From positions 1 through 49,603 of the forward strand of contig JBGVMW010000302.1 in assembly GCA_045125095.1 (NCBI GenBank): a stretch of 49,603 nucleotides of DNA. Direction: 5' to 3'. Both the position numbers and the translations under genes were made by a program. This DNA is from JBGVMW01 sp045125095. Lineage in GTDB: Bacteria; Bacillota; Clostridia; Lachnospirales; Lachnospiraceae. A model generated the notes under the pieces. The model searched no databases, was not told where the DNA came from, and saw nothing but the letters and a program-made list of their open reading frames with translations. Below, piece by piece: positions 1 through 9,275 of the stretch (position 1 is the first letter of the stretch; each line of letters starts with the position of its first letter).

Positions 1-244
1 ACAGATAGTTTGTAAAAAAGTTATCCACACAAAAACAAAGTGCATACAAATCTGTAAAATCATACGTTTTTGTGTGGATAAAACTTGTGAAAAAATTTTT
101 AAATTTCTCTCTTTTGACTAGGACAAGGCTGAACTGTTACCCTTTTTTCGGTCTGCGAGGAATATTTTGTAGTTATTTTTTGGTAGTTATGGTATGATAA
201 AAGAATAGCATAATTTTGGGTATGCTTTGAAAGGAATGGGTGTA
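1..244. other. Intergenic region with paired DnaA boxes
   Basis: No gene is seen here. TTATCCACA (21-29) and its inverse TGTGGATAA (73-81) both match the DnaA-box consensus TTATNCACA. They form the outer ends of a perfect 16-bp inverted repeat (21-36 with 66-81). An AT-rich stretch follows at about 88-115. A -10-like TATGAT at 193-198 may serve the gene at 245, but no good -35 was found. The region resembles an origin-type or DnaA-regulated site. dnaA, dnaN, rpmH and parB are not in the window, so oriC cannot be claimed. Confidence 0.6.
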
Positions 245-3200
245 ATGAAAACAGAAGAAATATTTTATATTTTAGATACGGATGTGACAAAGGATGAGTC
301 TGTGATCAAACAGGCATATCGTGAGAAGTTAGCAGTTACGAATCCGGAAGATAATCCGGAAGGATTTAAGCGTCTTCGTCAGGCATACGAAGAAGCCTGT
401 GCTTATGCAAGACGCAGCGAGGAGCCGGCGTTAGAGAGAGATACCACACCATCCGGTCTCTGGGTAGAAAAGGCAGAGGAGTTGTATGGACGTTTTCGTA
501 CCCGCTGTGATGAAGAAGCATGGCAGGCATTATTTAATGAAGATATTTTCCAGTCATTAGAGGGAGAAGAGGAATGTCGTAGGAAATTACTCATTTATAT
601 GATGGATCATTTCAAATTTCCAAAGAGCGTATGGCAGGTATTTGATAAGAACATGCATATTGTACAGGATGCAGAACGGTTAAAAGAGCATTTCCCGGCA
701 GATTTTGTAGAATTTATGGTACGAAGCTGTAAGGAAGATAATCCGATAAATTTTGCATTGTTTACAGGACCGGATGATGGTGACTATGATTTCTTTTTAC
801 AGTGCTACAATGATTGCTGGGGGGCAATCAATGAACAGAATTTTGAACAGGCAGAACAGATTATAGAGCAGGCAGCGGCAACCGGGATTTCTCATCCGTA
901 TATGGAAGTCACAAAAGCCTGTGTGTATCAGGGAAAGAAGCAGAATGAGCAGGCAGAGCAATTGTTTGTGGAGTTGAAAGATTCCTATCCGGAAGACCAG
1001 ACCATTTTATATCAGATTGCCAATTTTTACTGGACAGTAGAGCGTAAGGAAGAATCCATAGAATATTTTAAAAAATTAAAGGAACTGGAAGCGAACCATT
1101 ATATGGCGAATTATCGTCTTGCATACTGGTATGCGGATCAGGAGAACTATGAGGATGCGAAGGAATGTATTCGTCTTGTCATTCGCAGAGGGTGCGAGGA
1201 TGAATTCTTTGAGTTGCGTCTTCGTGTGAATCAGGAGTTAGAAAAGGGTTATATCCAGAAGTGGAAAGAAGAAAATGATAGTAATGCAGCGATAGAGTTA
1301 GCCTGGTGTTATCTTCAGGATGACCGTTACATGGCGGCTGCTAATGTGATGCAGGCAATCCGGGAGCAGGTGCCAGCGGAACGAGCATTAGAGTATAAAG
1401 GACTTTGGGCGCGTATACTGATTAGTCAGGCAAAAAATGAAGAAGCCATTGAGATAGCACAGGAATGGCAGGATGGGTTAGAACAGGAGATACAGTCTAA
1501 GTCGGATAAAGACAGAGAAGATGACGAAAGAAGTATTGGCATTGCGCATAAAATCAAGATGTCTGCCTATCATGCCATGGGACGGGGCAAGTCCGGTTAC
1601 TTTGAGGATGCCATCAAAGAGTATGAGAAAATGGGAAGTGAAAAAGATTCAGATCCGAACCTGCTCATTGAGGTAGCGCGTATTTATCTGGAGAAGAAGG
1701 AATACGAGAAATGTATAGAGCTTGCAGAAGAACTGCTCAATAAGTATCAGGCATATTACGCATATTCCCTTATGTTGGAAGCCTATTCTAATTTGTGGGA
1801 TGCAGGCGGTGTTGTGAATGCAGCAAAGGAATGTATCTATTATTTTCCGGATTATCCGCGTGCTTACGAGGAAGCTGCCAGAGTATATCATGATTTAAAA
1901 TATCCGGATGAATTGAAAGAGTTGTTAGAAACAGCGAAAAAGAATGGTGTGGAAAGTATTTATTTAGATGACTGGGCATATCACGGTAAGGAAGTGCCGG
2001 AGGATTATCCAATTCAGGAGAAATTAGATGCTTTCCGTGAGGATTACAACCGCAAATTGGAGGACACTGGTGATATCAAATATTATGAAGAAGGATTTCC
2101 GATTATTACCGAATACCTGAATATGTATCCGTGTAATTATATTTTGATTGAGCGTGGACGACTTAGCATGACAGCAAAAATGTTAGACGTAGCCATGAAG
2201 GATTTCCAGAAGGTATTAGAAAGAGACCCGGCAGACCAGTTTGCATTAAATAACGTTGGCTGTATACATAAATATGCAGGACGATATGAAGAAGCCGCAG
2301 TCTGCTACATGCAGGCAAAGGAATATATGTATCGGGAAGGGAAAGAAGAACCGAACTTATATCCTGTTGGAAATCTTGCTCATACCTATGAATTGATGGG
2401 CGAATATGCCCTTGCTGCGGAAACCTATAAGCAGTTGATCGATGATTTTGATGAAACTTCTTTAATGACCATTAAGGATTTGTCTGCCAACTATGCAAGA
2501 AGCGGTCAGTTAGAAAAGGCATTTGAGGTAATTGAGACTTATTGGAATGGCGGACAGGTTGAGAAAAAGCAATATTTATATTATCGTGCATTGTTATATG
2601 CAGGAAAATGGAAAGAGGCAAGAAACCACATAAAAAAATATGGTGAGATTATTACCGACCGTGTAGATACTGATTACCGGGCATGTCGCATGTCGGATTA
2701 CCGCCATATGTGGGCATGGTTCCATTTGATGAATGGACGTTGCGAGGATGGTTTGCATGCTTTAAATGAAGCAATTGCCAATTCCAAAAAGATGACTGAA
2801 TTGAAAAGTGTAACCGATTTAATGAGTAACAAATTGTTTTTCCTAACAATCTGTAAACAGGTAAGAGACAACGGAAATGCAAATGTGGAAGAAAACAAGA
2901 AGCCGGAAGCGGTTACTACCTCCATTGCAGAGTCGGAACAGGCAAAGAAGAAACAGTCGCTGTTTAAAAAGTTAGCAAATGTCTGGAAGAAATCTGAGGA
3001 AAAAGAAGCAGTCATTGATTACGAGAAACCGGCAGATACATATGAAGAAGAAATGCTTAGATATGTAAATAGTTTAGATGGTTTGCTAAATCGCATTTGT
3101 GAGGAACAGCTTAAGAAGGGACAGCCAAGAGATGCCATTCAGACAGAATTCTTTTTCTATAAGGACCGTTATGTGAAATATTTAGAATTTTTGATTGCAT

Positions 3201-3430
3201 TGTATGGAAAAGGAGCAGAAGCAGGTCAGAAAGCATTAGAGGAGATGGAAGGCAGTTTCCGTTGTCGATTATGTAATCACTCCTCTTGTATGCGTTTGAC
3301 CATTGCAAAGGCATTACTCGCAGAATATCAGGGCAAAAAGGAAGAAGCACACAATTTGTATAGTGAGTTGGCAGAACAGCAGCCATACAACCTGTATGCA
3401 CAGGCAAAATTAACATATGAAGAAAAGTAG
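245..3430 (+). CDS. TPR-repeat protein with degenerate N-terminal J domain
   Basis: A 1061-residue protein, probably cytoplasmic, with no signal peptide or membrane segment. Residues 1-55 have the helical layout of a DnaJ J domain (FYILDTD..., QAYREKLA, FKRLRQAYEEA). The invariant HPD is replaced by N33-P34-E35. Residues of about 170-880 are a long series of tetratricopeptide-like helical repeats. A Cys cluster (CRLCNHSSC, 1007-1015) and a last TPR-like unit close the protein. The start at ATG 245 is preferred over an in-frame TTG at 227 because AAAGGA (230-235) is correctly spaced. An Hsp70 gene follows after 72 bp, so the two probably form an operon and act together. The client is unknown. 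The TPR array is the likely client- or complex-binding part. The J-domain call rests on similarity of pattern only. Confidence 0.85.
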   Translation: MKTEEIFYILDTDVTKDESVIKQAYREKLAVTNPEDNPEGFKRLRQAYEEACAYARRSEEPALERDTTPSGLWVEKAEELYGRFRTRCDEEAWQALFNEDIFQSLEGEEECRRKLLIYMMDHFKFPKSVWQVFDKNMHIVQDAERLKEHFPADFVEFMVRSCKEDNPINFALFTGPDDGDYDFFLQCYNDCWGAINEQNFEQAEQIIEQAAATGISHPYMEVTKACVYQGKKQNEQAEQLFVELKDSYPEDQTILYQIANFYWTVERKEESIEYFKKLKELEANHYMANYRLAYWYADQENYEDAKECIRLVIRRGCEDEFFELRLRVNQELEKGYIQKWKEENDSNAAIELAWCYLQDDRYMAAANVMQAIREQVPAERALEYKGLWARILISQAKNEEAIEIAQEWQDGLEQEIQSKSDKDREDDERSIGIAHKIKMSAYHAMGRGKSGYFEDAIKEYEKMGSEKDSDPNLLIEVARIYLEKKEYEKCIELAEELLNKYQAYYAYSLMLEAYSNLWDAGGVVNAAKECIYYFPDYPRAYEEAARVYHDLKYPDELKELLETAKKNGVESIYLDDWAYHGKEVPEDYPIQEKLDAFREDYNRKLEDTGDIKYYEEGFPIITEYLNMYPCNYILIERGRLSMTAKMLDVAMKDFQKVLERDPADQFALNNVGCIHKYAGRYEEAAVCYMQAKEYMYREGKEEPNLYPVGNLAHTYELMGEYALAAETYKQLIDDFDETSLMTIKDLSANYARSGQLEKAFEVIETYWNGGQVEKKQYLYYRALLYAGKWKEARNHIKKYGEIITDRVDTDYRACRMSDYRHMWAWFHLMNGRCEDGLHALNEAIANSKKMTELKSVTDLMSNKLFFLTICKQVRDNGNANVEENKKPEAVTTSIAESEQAKKKQSLFKKLANVWKKSEEKEAVIDYEKPADTYEEEMLRYVNSLDGLLNRICEEQLKKGQPRDAIQTEFFFYKDRYVKYLEFLIALYGKGAEAGQKALEEMEGSFRCRLCNHSSCMRLTIAKALLAEYQGKKEEAHNLYSELAEQQPYNLYAQAKLTYEEK

Positions 3431-3502
3431 TAACGACATGGAAAATAAGTCGTTACGAAAATACGAAATAAAAGATGCCGTTAGGGCAGAATGGAGGAAA
3501 CA

Positions 3503-5182
3503 ATGATAGTAGGTATTGATTTGGGCACAACCAATAGTCTGGTAGCGTATTACACACCAGAAGGTCCAAAGATTATTCCGAATCGCTTGGGAAAGAATTT
3601 GACACCGTCCGTAGTAAGTATAGATGAAGCTGGAAATGTATATGTAGGAGAAACTGCATTAGAACGAATGAGTCTGTATCCGGACAGTGTGGCATCTGCT
3701 TTTAAACGAAGCATGGGAAGTGACAGAGAATATACATTAAGTGGTAAAAAGTTCCGCCCAGAGGAATTATCCAGCCTGATTCTTCGCTTTTTAAAGGAGG
3801 ATGCTGAAAAATATTTAGGAGAGCCTGTAACAGAAGCTGTTATTAGTGTGCCAGCTTATTTCGATGATAAAAGACGTAAGGCAACGAAACGAGCGGGAGA
3901 ACTGGCTGGGCTTAAGGTAGAACGTATGATATCGGAACCGACAGCCGCAGCAATTGCTTATGGATTGTACGAAAAAAAAGAAGATACCAGATTCTTAGTA
4001 TTTGACTTAGGTGGTGGTACATTTGATGTTTCTATTTTGGAACTATACCATAATATTCTAGAAGTTAGAGCGGTGGCAGGTGACAATTATTTAGGTGGTG
4101 AAGATTTTACTAAAGTATTAGAAAAGTTATTTTTAAGTAAAAATAACCTTAGTCTGAATGATTTATCTGCAAAGGAGCAGGTGCGTCTGTACAAGCAGGC
4201 AGAAGCTGGTAAGCGTGCAATCAATGAGGAAGCAAAGATTACCATGAATTGTCTTATCAAAGAAGAAATGAAGGAAGTGCAGATTACATCCAAGGAATAT
4301 GAGTTAGCTTGCGAGGATTTACTTCAGAAAATCAGAGAGCCTGTTAAGCGTAGCTTATCCGATGCAGGATTGTCATTATCTGATATTGATGAGATTGTGT
4401 TAATCGGAGGTGCTACCAAGTCGCAGATATTAAGAGATTTCTTTATTCGTCTGTTCCGCAAGTTCCCGGATACCAGTATCAATCCGGATGAAGCGGTAGC
4501 GTTAGGCGCGGCAATTCAAGCGGCCATGAAGGAACGGAACCAGGCAGTAAAGGAAATGATTCTTACAGATGTATGCTCTTTTACATTAGGAACAGAAGTA
4601 GTAATGGAATATAATGACGGTGTGATAGAGAGTGGTCATTATTGCCCAATTATTGAGAGAAATACGGTGATTCCGGCAAGCCGGACAGAACGCCTTTATA
4701 CTGCTCATGATAATCAGGATAAAGTATGTATCAAAGTATTGCAGGGTGAGAGTCGCTTTTCTAAAAATAATTTGTACTTAGGCGAATTAGAAATTAAAGT
4801 GCCAAAGGGACCAAAAGGGCAGGAGCCCATTGATGTAACTTATACATATGATATCAATTCCCTGCTAGAGGTGGAAGCAAAGGTTATTTCCACAGGCGAA
4901 GTCCGCAAGTTAGTGATTAAGGGTGCGGATAACACCATGACCGATGAGGAAATTGCAAAGCGTATGGAGGAATTATCCTATCTGAAAATTCAGCTGAGGG
5001 ATCAAGAGGAAAATAAGCTGGTTCTTCTGCGTGCCGAGCGAATGTATGAGGAATCCATTGGCGATAAGCGCAAGGAGTTAGAATATGGGATTCGATGCTT
5101 TGAAGAAGCGTTGCGCAAGAAAGACCGCGCTGATGTAGATGAGGCAAGAAAGGCGTTGTGTGAAATATTAGACGAGGAGTAA
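3503..5182 (+). CDS. Hsp70-family chaperone (DnaK-like, short)
   Basis: A 559-residue Hsp70 ATPase, shorter than housekeeping DnaK (about 600-640). Nucleotide-binding signatures are intact: IVGIDLGTTNSLVAY at the N-terminus, FLVFDLGGGTFDVSIL near residue 175, and the adenosine motif IVLIGGATKSQ near 300, followed by NPDEAVALGAA. A substrate-binding beta domain (about 360-480) and a short helical tail follow, with no acidic glycine-rich C-terminus. ATG 3503 is preferred over 3491 because GGAGG (3493-3497) lies 5 nt before it and inside the longer version. grpE and canonical dnaJ are not adjacent. The J-like TPR gene immediately upstream is the obvious partner. This is a paralogue of DnaK rather than the general chaperone, and its substrate is unknown. 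Confidence 0.9.
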   Translation: MIVGIDLGTTNSLVAYYTPEGPKIIPNRLGKNLTPSVVSIDEAGNVYVGETALERMSLYPDSVASAFKRSMGSDREYTLSGKKFRPEELSSLILRFLKEDAEKYLGEPVTEAVISVPAYFDDKRRKATKRAGELAGLKVERMISEPTAAAIAYGLYEKKEDTRFLVFDLGGGTFDVSILELYHNILEVRAVAGDNYLGGEDFTKVLEKLFLSKNNLSLNDLSAKEQVRLYKQAEAGKRAINEEAKITMNCLIKEEMKEVQITSKEYELACEDLLQKIREPVKRSLSDAGLSLSDIDEIVLIGGATKSQILRDFFIRLFRKFPDTSINPDEAVALGAAIQAAMKERNQAVKEMILTDVCSFTLGTEVVMEYNDGVIESGHYCPIIERNTVIPASRTERLYTAHDNQDKVCIKVLQGESRFSKNNLYLGELEIKVPKGPKGQEPIDVTYTYDINSLLEVEAKVISTGEVRKLVIKGADNTMTDEEIAKRMEELSYLKIQLRDQEENKLVLLRAERMYEESIGDKRKELEYGIRCFEEALRKKDRADVDEARKALCEILDEE

Positions 5183-5250
5183 AATAAAGGGTGTAACTTG
5201 AAGGAATTCCTGCATATACTATAGCAAGATAGATTGGCAGGGGTATGACT

Positions 5251-6537
5251 ATGAAAATATTATATCCTGGAGATATGGGAATCTGGGTACAATACCTGCA
5301 ATTGGCATTGTCGCGTGCAGGGTGTCCTATTACAGTGGATGGAATATTTGGTGAAGAAACTTGTGAGTGTGTGGGAAGATTTTTGCCCTATGGCGCAGCG
5401 TGTATTGTAAACGATGACGTCTGGCAGGAATTGCTTCCCTATCTGAAGGGCTATACGACCCATACAGTAGAAGAAGGAGACACTTACTGGTCGTTAGCAT
5501 CAAGATACCATTCCACAGTAGGAATGATATCCACAGCAAACCCAAATGTAGATTTTGATAATTTGCAGTTGGGTATGCAGTTGGTGATTCCCTATTCGTT
5601 TCGTCTGGTACCGGATAACGTAGACTATTCTTCCATATTAAATGCATTTATTATAGAAGGTATGGTTATGCGTTATCCGTTTCTTGTTAGTGGAAGTATA
5701 GGAAAAAGTGTAATGGGAAATGATATATCCTATATAAAAATGGGAACTGGACAGCAGCAATTGTTTTACAATGCTGCATTTCATGCAAATGAGTGGATAA
5801 CTACGCCGGTTCTTTTGACTTTTGTGGAGGAATATGCTCAGGCATTTGCTAATGGCGGTACGTTGTATGGGATGTCTTCGTCACTGTTATTTCAAAGGTT
5901 TCAATTGTACCTGGTTCCTATGGTAAATCCGGATGGGGTGGATTTAGTAACCGGGTTACTAGATAGTGGAAAAGAGTATGATAATGCGGTGCAGATAGCA
6001 AGAGAATATCCAGAGATTCCATTTCCACAAGGCTGGAAAGCAAACATCGAAGGGGTAGATTTGAACTTGCAGTTTCCTGCGGGCTGGCAGATTGCCAGAC
6101 AGATAAAATTCGAGCAGGGATATGTAAGTCCGGCGCCTCGTGATTATGTAGGAACAGCGCCCCTTACTGCGCCAGAGAGCGTTGCTGTATATGAATTTAC
6201 AAGGCAGAATGATTTTCAGTTAATATTAGCTTATCACTCCCAGGGAGAAGTGATCTACTGGAAATACCTTGACTATGACCCGGAATATGCAGAGGAGATT
6301 GGAATGTATTTCAGCGATGTCAGCGGTTATGAATTGGAAGTAACACCAATGGCATCAGGCAACGCCGGATACAAGGACTGGTTTATTATGACCTACAACC
6401 GCCCGGGTTACACGATAGAAGTGGGCAGAGGAGATAATCCACTTCCACTCTCGCAGTTTCCACAGATATACAGAGACAATCGCTATATCCTACTAGGAGG
6501 CATGACTGAGTTATTACGCATTGCACAAAGTGAGTAG
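5251..6537 (+). CDS. LysM and M14-family peptidoglycan carboxypeptidase/endopeptidase
   Basis: A 428-residue zinc peptidase resembling gamma-D-glutamyl-diamino-acid endopeptidases that trim peptidoglycan stem peptides. In order there is a PG_binding_1-like segment (about 1-60, YLQLALSRAG...DGIFGEET), a LysM domain (about 68-115, HTVEEGDTYWSLASRY) and an M14 catalytic domain (about 125-425). The visible zinc ligands are H178 and E181 (HANE) and H329 (AYHSQGE); the catalytic Glu is E390 (YTIEVGRG). No signal peptide is seen, so it acts on imported muropeptides or is released by another route. ATG 5251 is favoured over 5245 because AGGGGT directly abuts 5245. It follows the Hsp70 gene by 68 bp with no clear terminator between. 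Confidence 0.88.
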   Translation: MKILYPGDMGIWVQYLQLALSRAGCPITVDGIFGEETCECVGRFLPYGAACIVNDDVWQELLPYLKGYTTHTVEEGDTYWSLASRYHSTVGMISTANPNVDFDNLQLGMQLVIPYSFRLVPDNVDYSSILNAFIIEGMVMRYPFLVSGSIGKSVMGNDISYIKMGTGQQQLFYNAAFHANEWITTPVLLTFVEEYAQAFANGGTLYGMSSSLLFQRFQLYLVPMVNPDGVDLVTGLLDSGKEYDNAVQIAREYPEIPFPQGWKANIEGVDLNLQFPAGWQIARQIKFEQGYVSPAPRDYVGTAPLTAPESVAVYEFTRQNDFQLILAYHSQGEVIYWKYLDYDPEYAEEIGMYFSDVSGYELEVTPMASGNAGYKDWFIMTYNRPGYTIEVGRGDNPLPLSQFPQIYRDNRYILLGGMTELLRIAQSE

Positions 6538-6622
6538 TATCTATAAGGCAACTATCAGCAACAAACAATTCTGCAAAGTTTACCGGATAGCAACGATGCA
6601 CAAGAGAATAGGAGGGAACGAT

Positions 6623-6946
6623 ATGCATTTACTAGAGTACATGGAATTAGCACTAGAATACATTGTAGGATTAGCAATCATAATTTTTGAATTTATAGGC
6701 GTCGGCATTATTATTTTTTCCGGCATCAAAGGGTTCTTCAATTATTTGAGGCGAGATCCGAAAACCAAGCTGACGCTTGCAAAAGGCTTAGCAATGGGGC
6801 TGGAATTTAAGTTAGGAAGCGAGATCTTAAGAACCGTAGTAGTCAGAGAGTGGACAGAGATTGCCACTGTCGCAGGCATTATTGCATTGCGTGCTGCACT
6901 TACTTTTCTGATACATTGGGAGATTCGGGAAGAAGAAAAAGAGTAG
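6623..6946 (+). CDS. DUF1622 family membrane protein
   Basis: A 107-residue small membrane protein. Two hydrophobic helices (about 10-36 and 75-97) flank a conserved segment LAMGLEFKLGSEILRT followed by VVVREWTEI, which matches the DUF1622 family pattern. The start is set by GGAGGG at 6611-6616, 6 nt before ATG 6623. The longer in-frame extension back to 6521 overlaps the upstream gene and has no ribosome-binding site. The function of the family is not known. It sits 85 bp downstream of the M14 peptidase gene and may be cotranscribed. A strong promoter for the next gene begins just after it. Confidence 0.85.
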   Translation: MHLLEYMELALEYIVGLAIIIFEFIGVGIIIFSGIKGFFNYLRRDPKTKLTLAKGLAMGLEFKLGSEILRTVVVREWTEIATVAGIIALRAALTFLIHWEIREEEKE

Positions 6947-6954
6947 AAAATTGC

Positions 6955-6983
6955 TTGAACAGTGCTAGTATTTGCTATATACT
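6955..6983 (+). promoter_or_regulatory. Promoter for hybrid histidine kinase
   Basis: TTGAAC (6955-6960), a 17-bp spacer and TATACT (6978-6983): a near-consensus sigma-A promoter 60 bp upstream of the kinase start. Confidence 0.75.
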
Positions 6984-7043
6984 GAAAGCATAGGGAAATG
7001 ATAATTGAGGGTATTAAATAGTTACGTGGGGGGAGAAGGGTAT

Positions 7044-9224
7044 ATGTATATATTTATATTAACAGTATTGTTAGTGGGGACGATAATTTCTTTTATATCT
7101 ATTTATGCAGTATTCACCAAGCGCGCAAGTGAAAATCAAAAAACACTGCTTATGGTTTCTATTTGTACGTTTTTGGGGTTGTTTGGTTATCTGATGGAAT
7201 TGAGCGCAGATAATTTAGAAGGACTGCTTGTGGGAATCAAAGTAGGCTATCTGGGAAAATGCTTTGCATTGTTGTTTTTTCTTTTGTTTATCTGTAATTT
7301 CTGTAATATAAAATTGAAAAAAAGCATTGTAAATATGTTATTTATTATTAATGAGCTGGCATTTGCGATGATATATACTTGTGATCTTCATGAATTGTAT
7401 TATCGAAACATGACAACCAAAGAAAAAAATGGATTTCTTGTAATCCAGTTTGATAAGGGGCCGTTTTATTATCTTTATATTTCAATTTGCTTTGGCATGA
7501 CCATTATGATTATAGTCATTAGCTTGCGGAACTACAGAGAGAGCAAAGGGGAAAGACGAAAGTGTGCAAAAATGCTTGTGTTTGCGGCAATAAGTCCGAT
7601 TCTTGCGTTGAGTCTGTATTTATTTAAAGTAGTCAGCTTTTTTGACATGACACCGATAGGTTTGTTGGGTTCCTGTATAATTATGTTCTATACGATGGAG
7701 CGTTATGGAATTCTGAACACGATGCAGATTGCGCAGGATATGATAATCGAAAATACAAAAGATGCGCTCATTGTTGTGGATGAAGAATATCATTTTGTGT
7801 ATGCAAATACAGCCGCGCAAAAAGCATTTCCGGAGACTGGGAAGTTGGAATTGTCTTACTCACAGGAAGAGGTTCGGAAACTGGTTGAAAATGCAGAGTA
7901 TGTACATAAAAGAAATGGCAGACATTATGAGATGCGTGTGTCTGAATTGTATGAAGATAAAGTACTCCGTGGATATTTGATATGGATATTTGATATGGAA
8001 TTTATTGACCAATATGCAAATGAAATATTGGTGCTTAAGGAAGAAGCGGAGCAGGCGAATCAGGCAAAGAGTACATTTCTTGCCAATATGTCACATGAGA
8101 TTCGTACACCAATGTATGCAGTTATGGGGCTTTCGGATCTGATATTACAACAGTCTAAAGATAAGACGATATACAATTATGCAAGAGATATTAAGGGTGC
8201 TTCCGAAGGGTTACTACATATTATTAATGATATCTTAGATATTTCTAAGATCGAAGCTGGAAAATATGAACTGGTCTCGGAGTCATATTATACCCAGTCT
8301 CTGCTTCATGATGTCCTTGTAATCATAAGTGTGGTTGTTAACAATAAAAATTTAGAATTGATAACGGATTTTGATGAAAATCTTCCGTACCAAATGCTTG
8401 GAGACGTAGTGCGTGTGCGACAAGTGTTGGTCAACTTATTGAACAATGCAGTAAAATACACAAAGGAAGGAAGTATATCTTTTGCAGCAAAGGTACTGCA
8501 TCAGACAGAAACAGAGGTAGAGTTAGAATTCCGGGTGAAGGATACTGGAATGGGAATTAAGAAAGAAGATTTAGATAAGCTTTTCCAAAAATTCACACGA
8601 TTACAAGACGATAAGAATAAATACATTGAAGGAACCGGACTGGGTTTATCCATTGCTGCTGGTTTTATCAAAATGATGAATGGAACTATTCGGGTAGAAA
8701 GCGAATATGGAGTAGGCAGTGAATTTATTGTTACCATCATGCAAAAGAAAATGGATGACAGAAAGATTCAGAAGAAGAAATGGAACATGGAAGAACTTTT
8801 AGATGAAGATAAACACTATGAATTTACAGCACCGGAGGCAAAGGTGTTGATTGTGGACGACAATGAGTTGAATCTTGAAATTACAAAGGCATTGTTAGAA
8901 ACGTTCGGTATGCAGATAACCCTTGCGAACAGCGGTATGAAAGCGGTGCAGATGGCAAGGGAAAATGAGTACGATATCATTTTTATGGATTACATGATGC
9001 CGGAAATGGATGGTATTCAAGCCATGAAAATGATTCGTGAGGAAAAAAATGATGTCAACAAAGAGTTGGCGATTGTTTCATTGACAGCCGACGCAATTGT
9101 TGGTATGAGGGAAGAAATGAAACGGGAAGGGTTTAGTGATTACATATCGAAACCAATGGAACAGGCAGCACTGGAAAAGATATTGCTTACCCTACTCCCA
9201 GAACAAAAAATTATATACAAATAA
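7044..9224 (+). CDS. Hybrid sensor histidine kinase/response regulator
   Basis: A 726-residue membrane sensor. The N-terminal 215 residues hold about seven hydrophobic segments, as in 7TM-type kinase input modules. A PAS-like segment follows (about 235-320, ALIVVDEEYHFVYANTAAQKAF). Next come HisKA with phospho-acceptor H351 (MSHEIRTP), an HATPase_c domain (about 450-570, with DTGMGI and GTGLGLSIAAGFI) and a C-terminal receiver domain with D649 (FMDYMMPEMDG). There is no output domain or phosphotransfer domain, so the signal must pass to a partner. ATG 7044 follows GGGGGGAGAAGGG (7028-7040). A TTG at 7005 is in frame but lacks support. The EAL-domain gene follows after 51 bp, which suggests one signalling unit with it. 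The ligand is unknown. Confidence 0.9.
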   Translation: MYIFILTVLLVGTIISFISIYAVFTKRASENQKTLLMVSICTFLGLFGYLMELSADNLEGLLVGIKVGYLGKCFALLFFLLFICNFCNIKLKKSIVNMLFIINELAFAMIYTCDLHELYYRNMTTKEKNGFLVIQFDKGPFYYLYISICFGMTIMIIVISLRNYRESKGERRKCAKMLVFAAISPILALSLYLFKVVSFFDMTPIGLLGSCIIMFYTMERYGILNTMQIAQDMIIENTKDALIVVDEEYHFVYANTAAQKAFPETGKLELSYSQEEVRKLVENAEYVHKRNGRHYEMRVSELYEDKVLRGYLIWIFDMEFIDQYANEILVLKEEAEQANQAKSTFLANMSHEIRTPMYAVMGLSDLILQQSKDKTIYNYARDIKGASEGLLHIINDILDISKIEAGKYELVSESYYTQSLLHDVLVIISVVVNNKNLELITDFDENLPYQMLGDVVRVRQVLVNLLNNAVKYTKEGSISFAAKVLHQTETEVELEFRVKDTGMGIKKEDLDKLFQKFTRLQDDKNKYIEGTGLGLSIAAGFIKMMNGTIRVESEYGVGSEFIVTIMQKKMDDRKIQKKKWNMEELLDEDKHYEFTAPEAKVLIVDDNELNLEITKALLETFGMQITLANSGMKAVQMARENEYDIIFMDYMMPEMDGIQAMKMIREEKNDVNKELAIVSLTADAIVGMREEMKREGFSDYISKPMEQAALEKILLTLLPEQKIIYK

Positions 9225-9275
9225 TATAAATTGAATATGTACACATAGGCAATTGAAGGGGAGGAAAAATACATT

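Noticed and set aside
1..120. Chromosomal origin oriC
   Set aside because: Only two DnaA boxes are visible and none of dnaA, dnaN, rpmH or parB is in the window, so the evidence supports DnaA boxes but not an origin.
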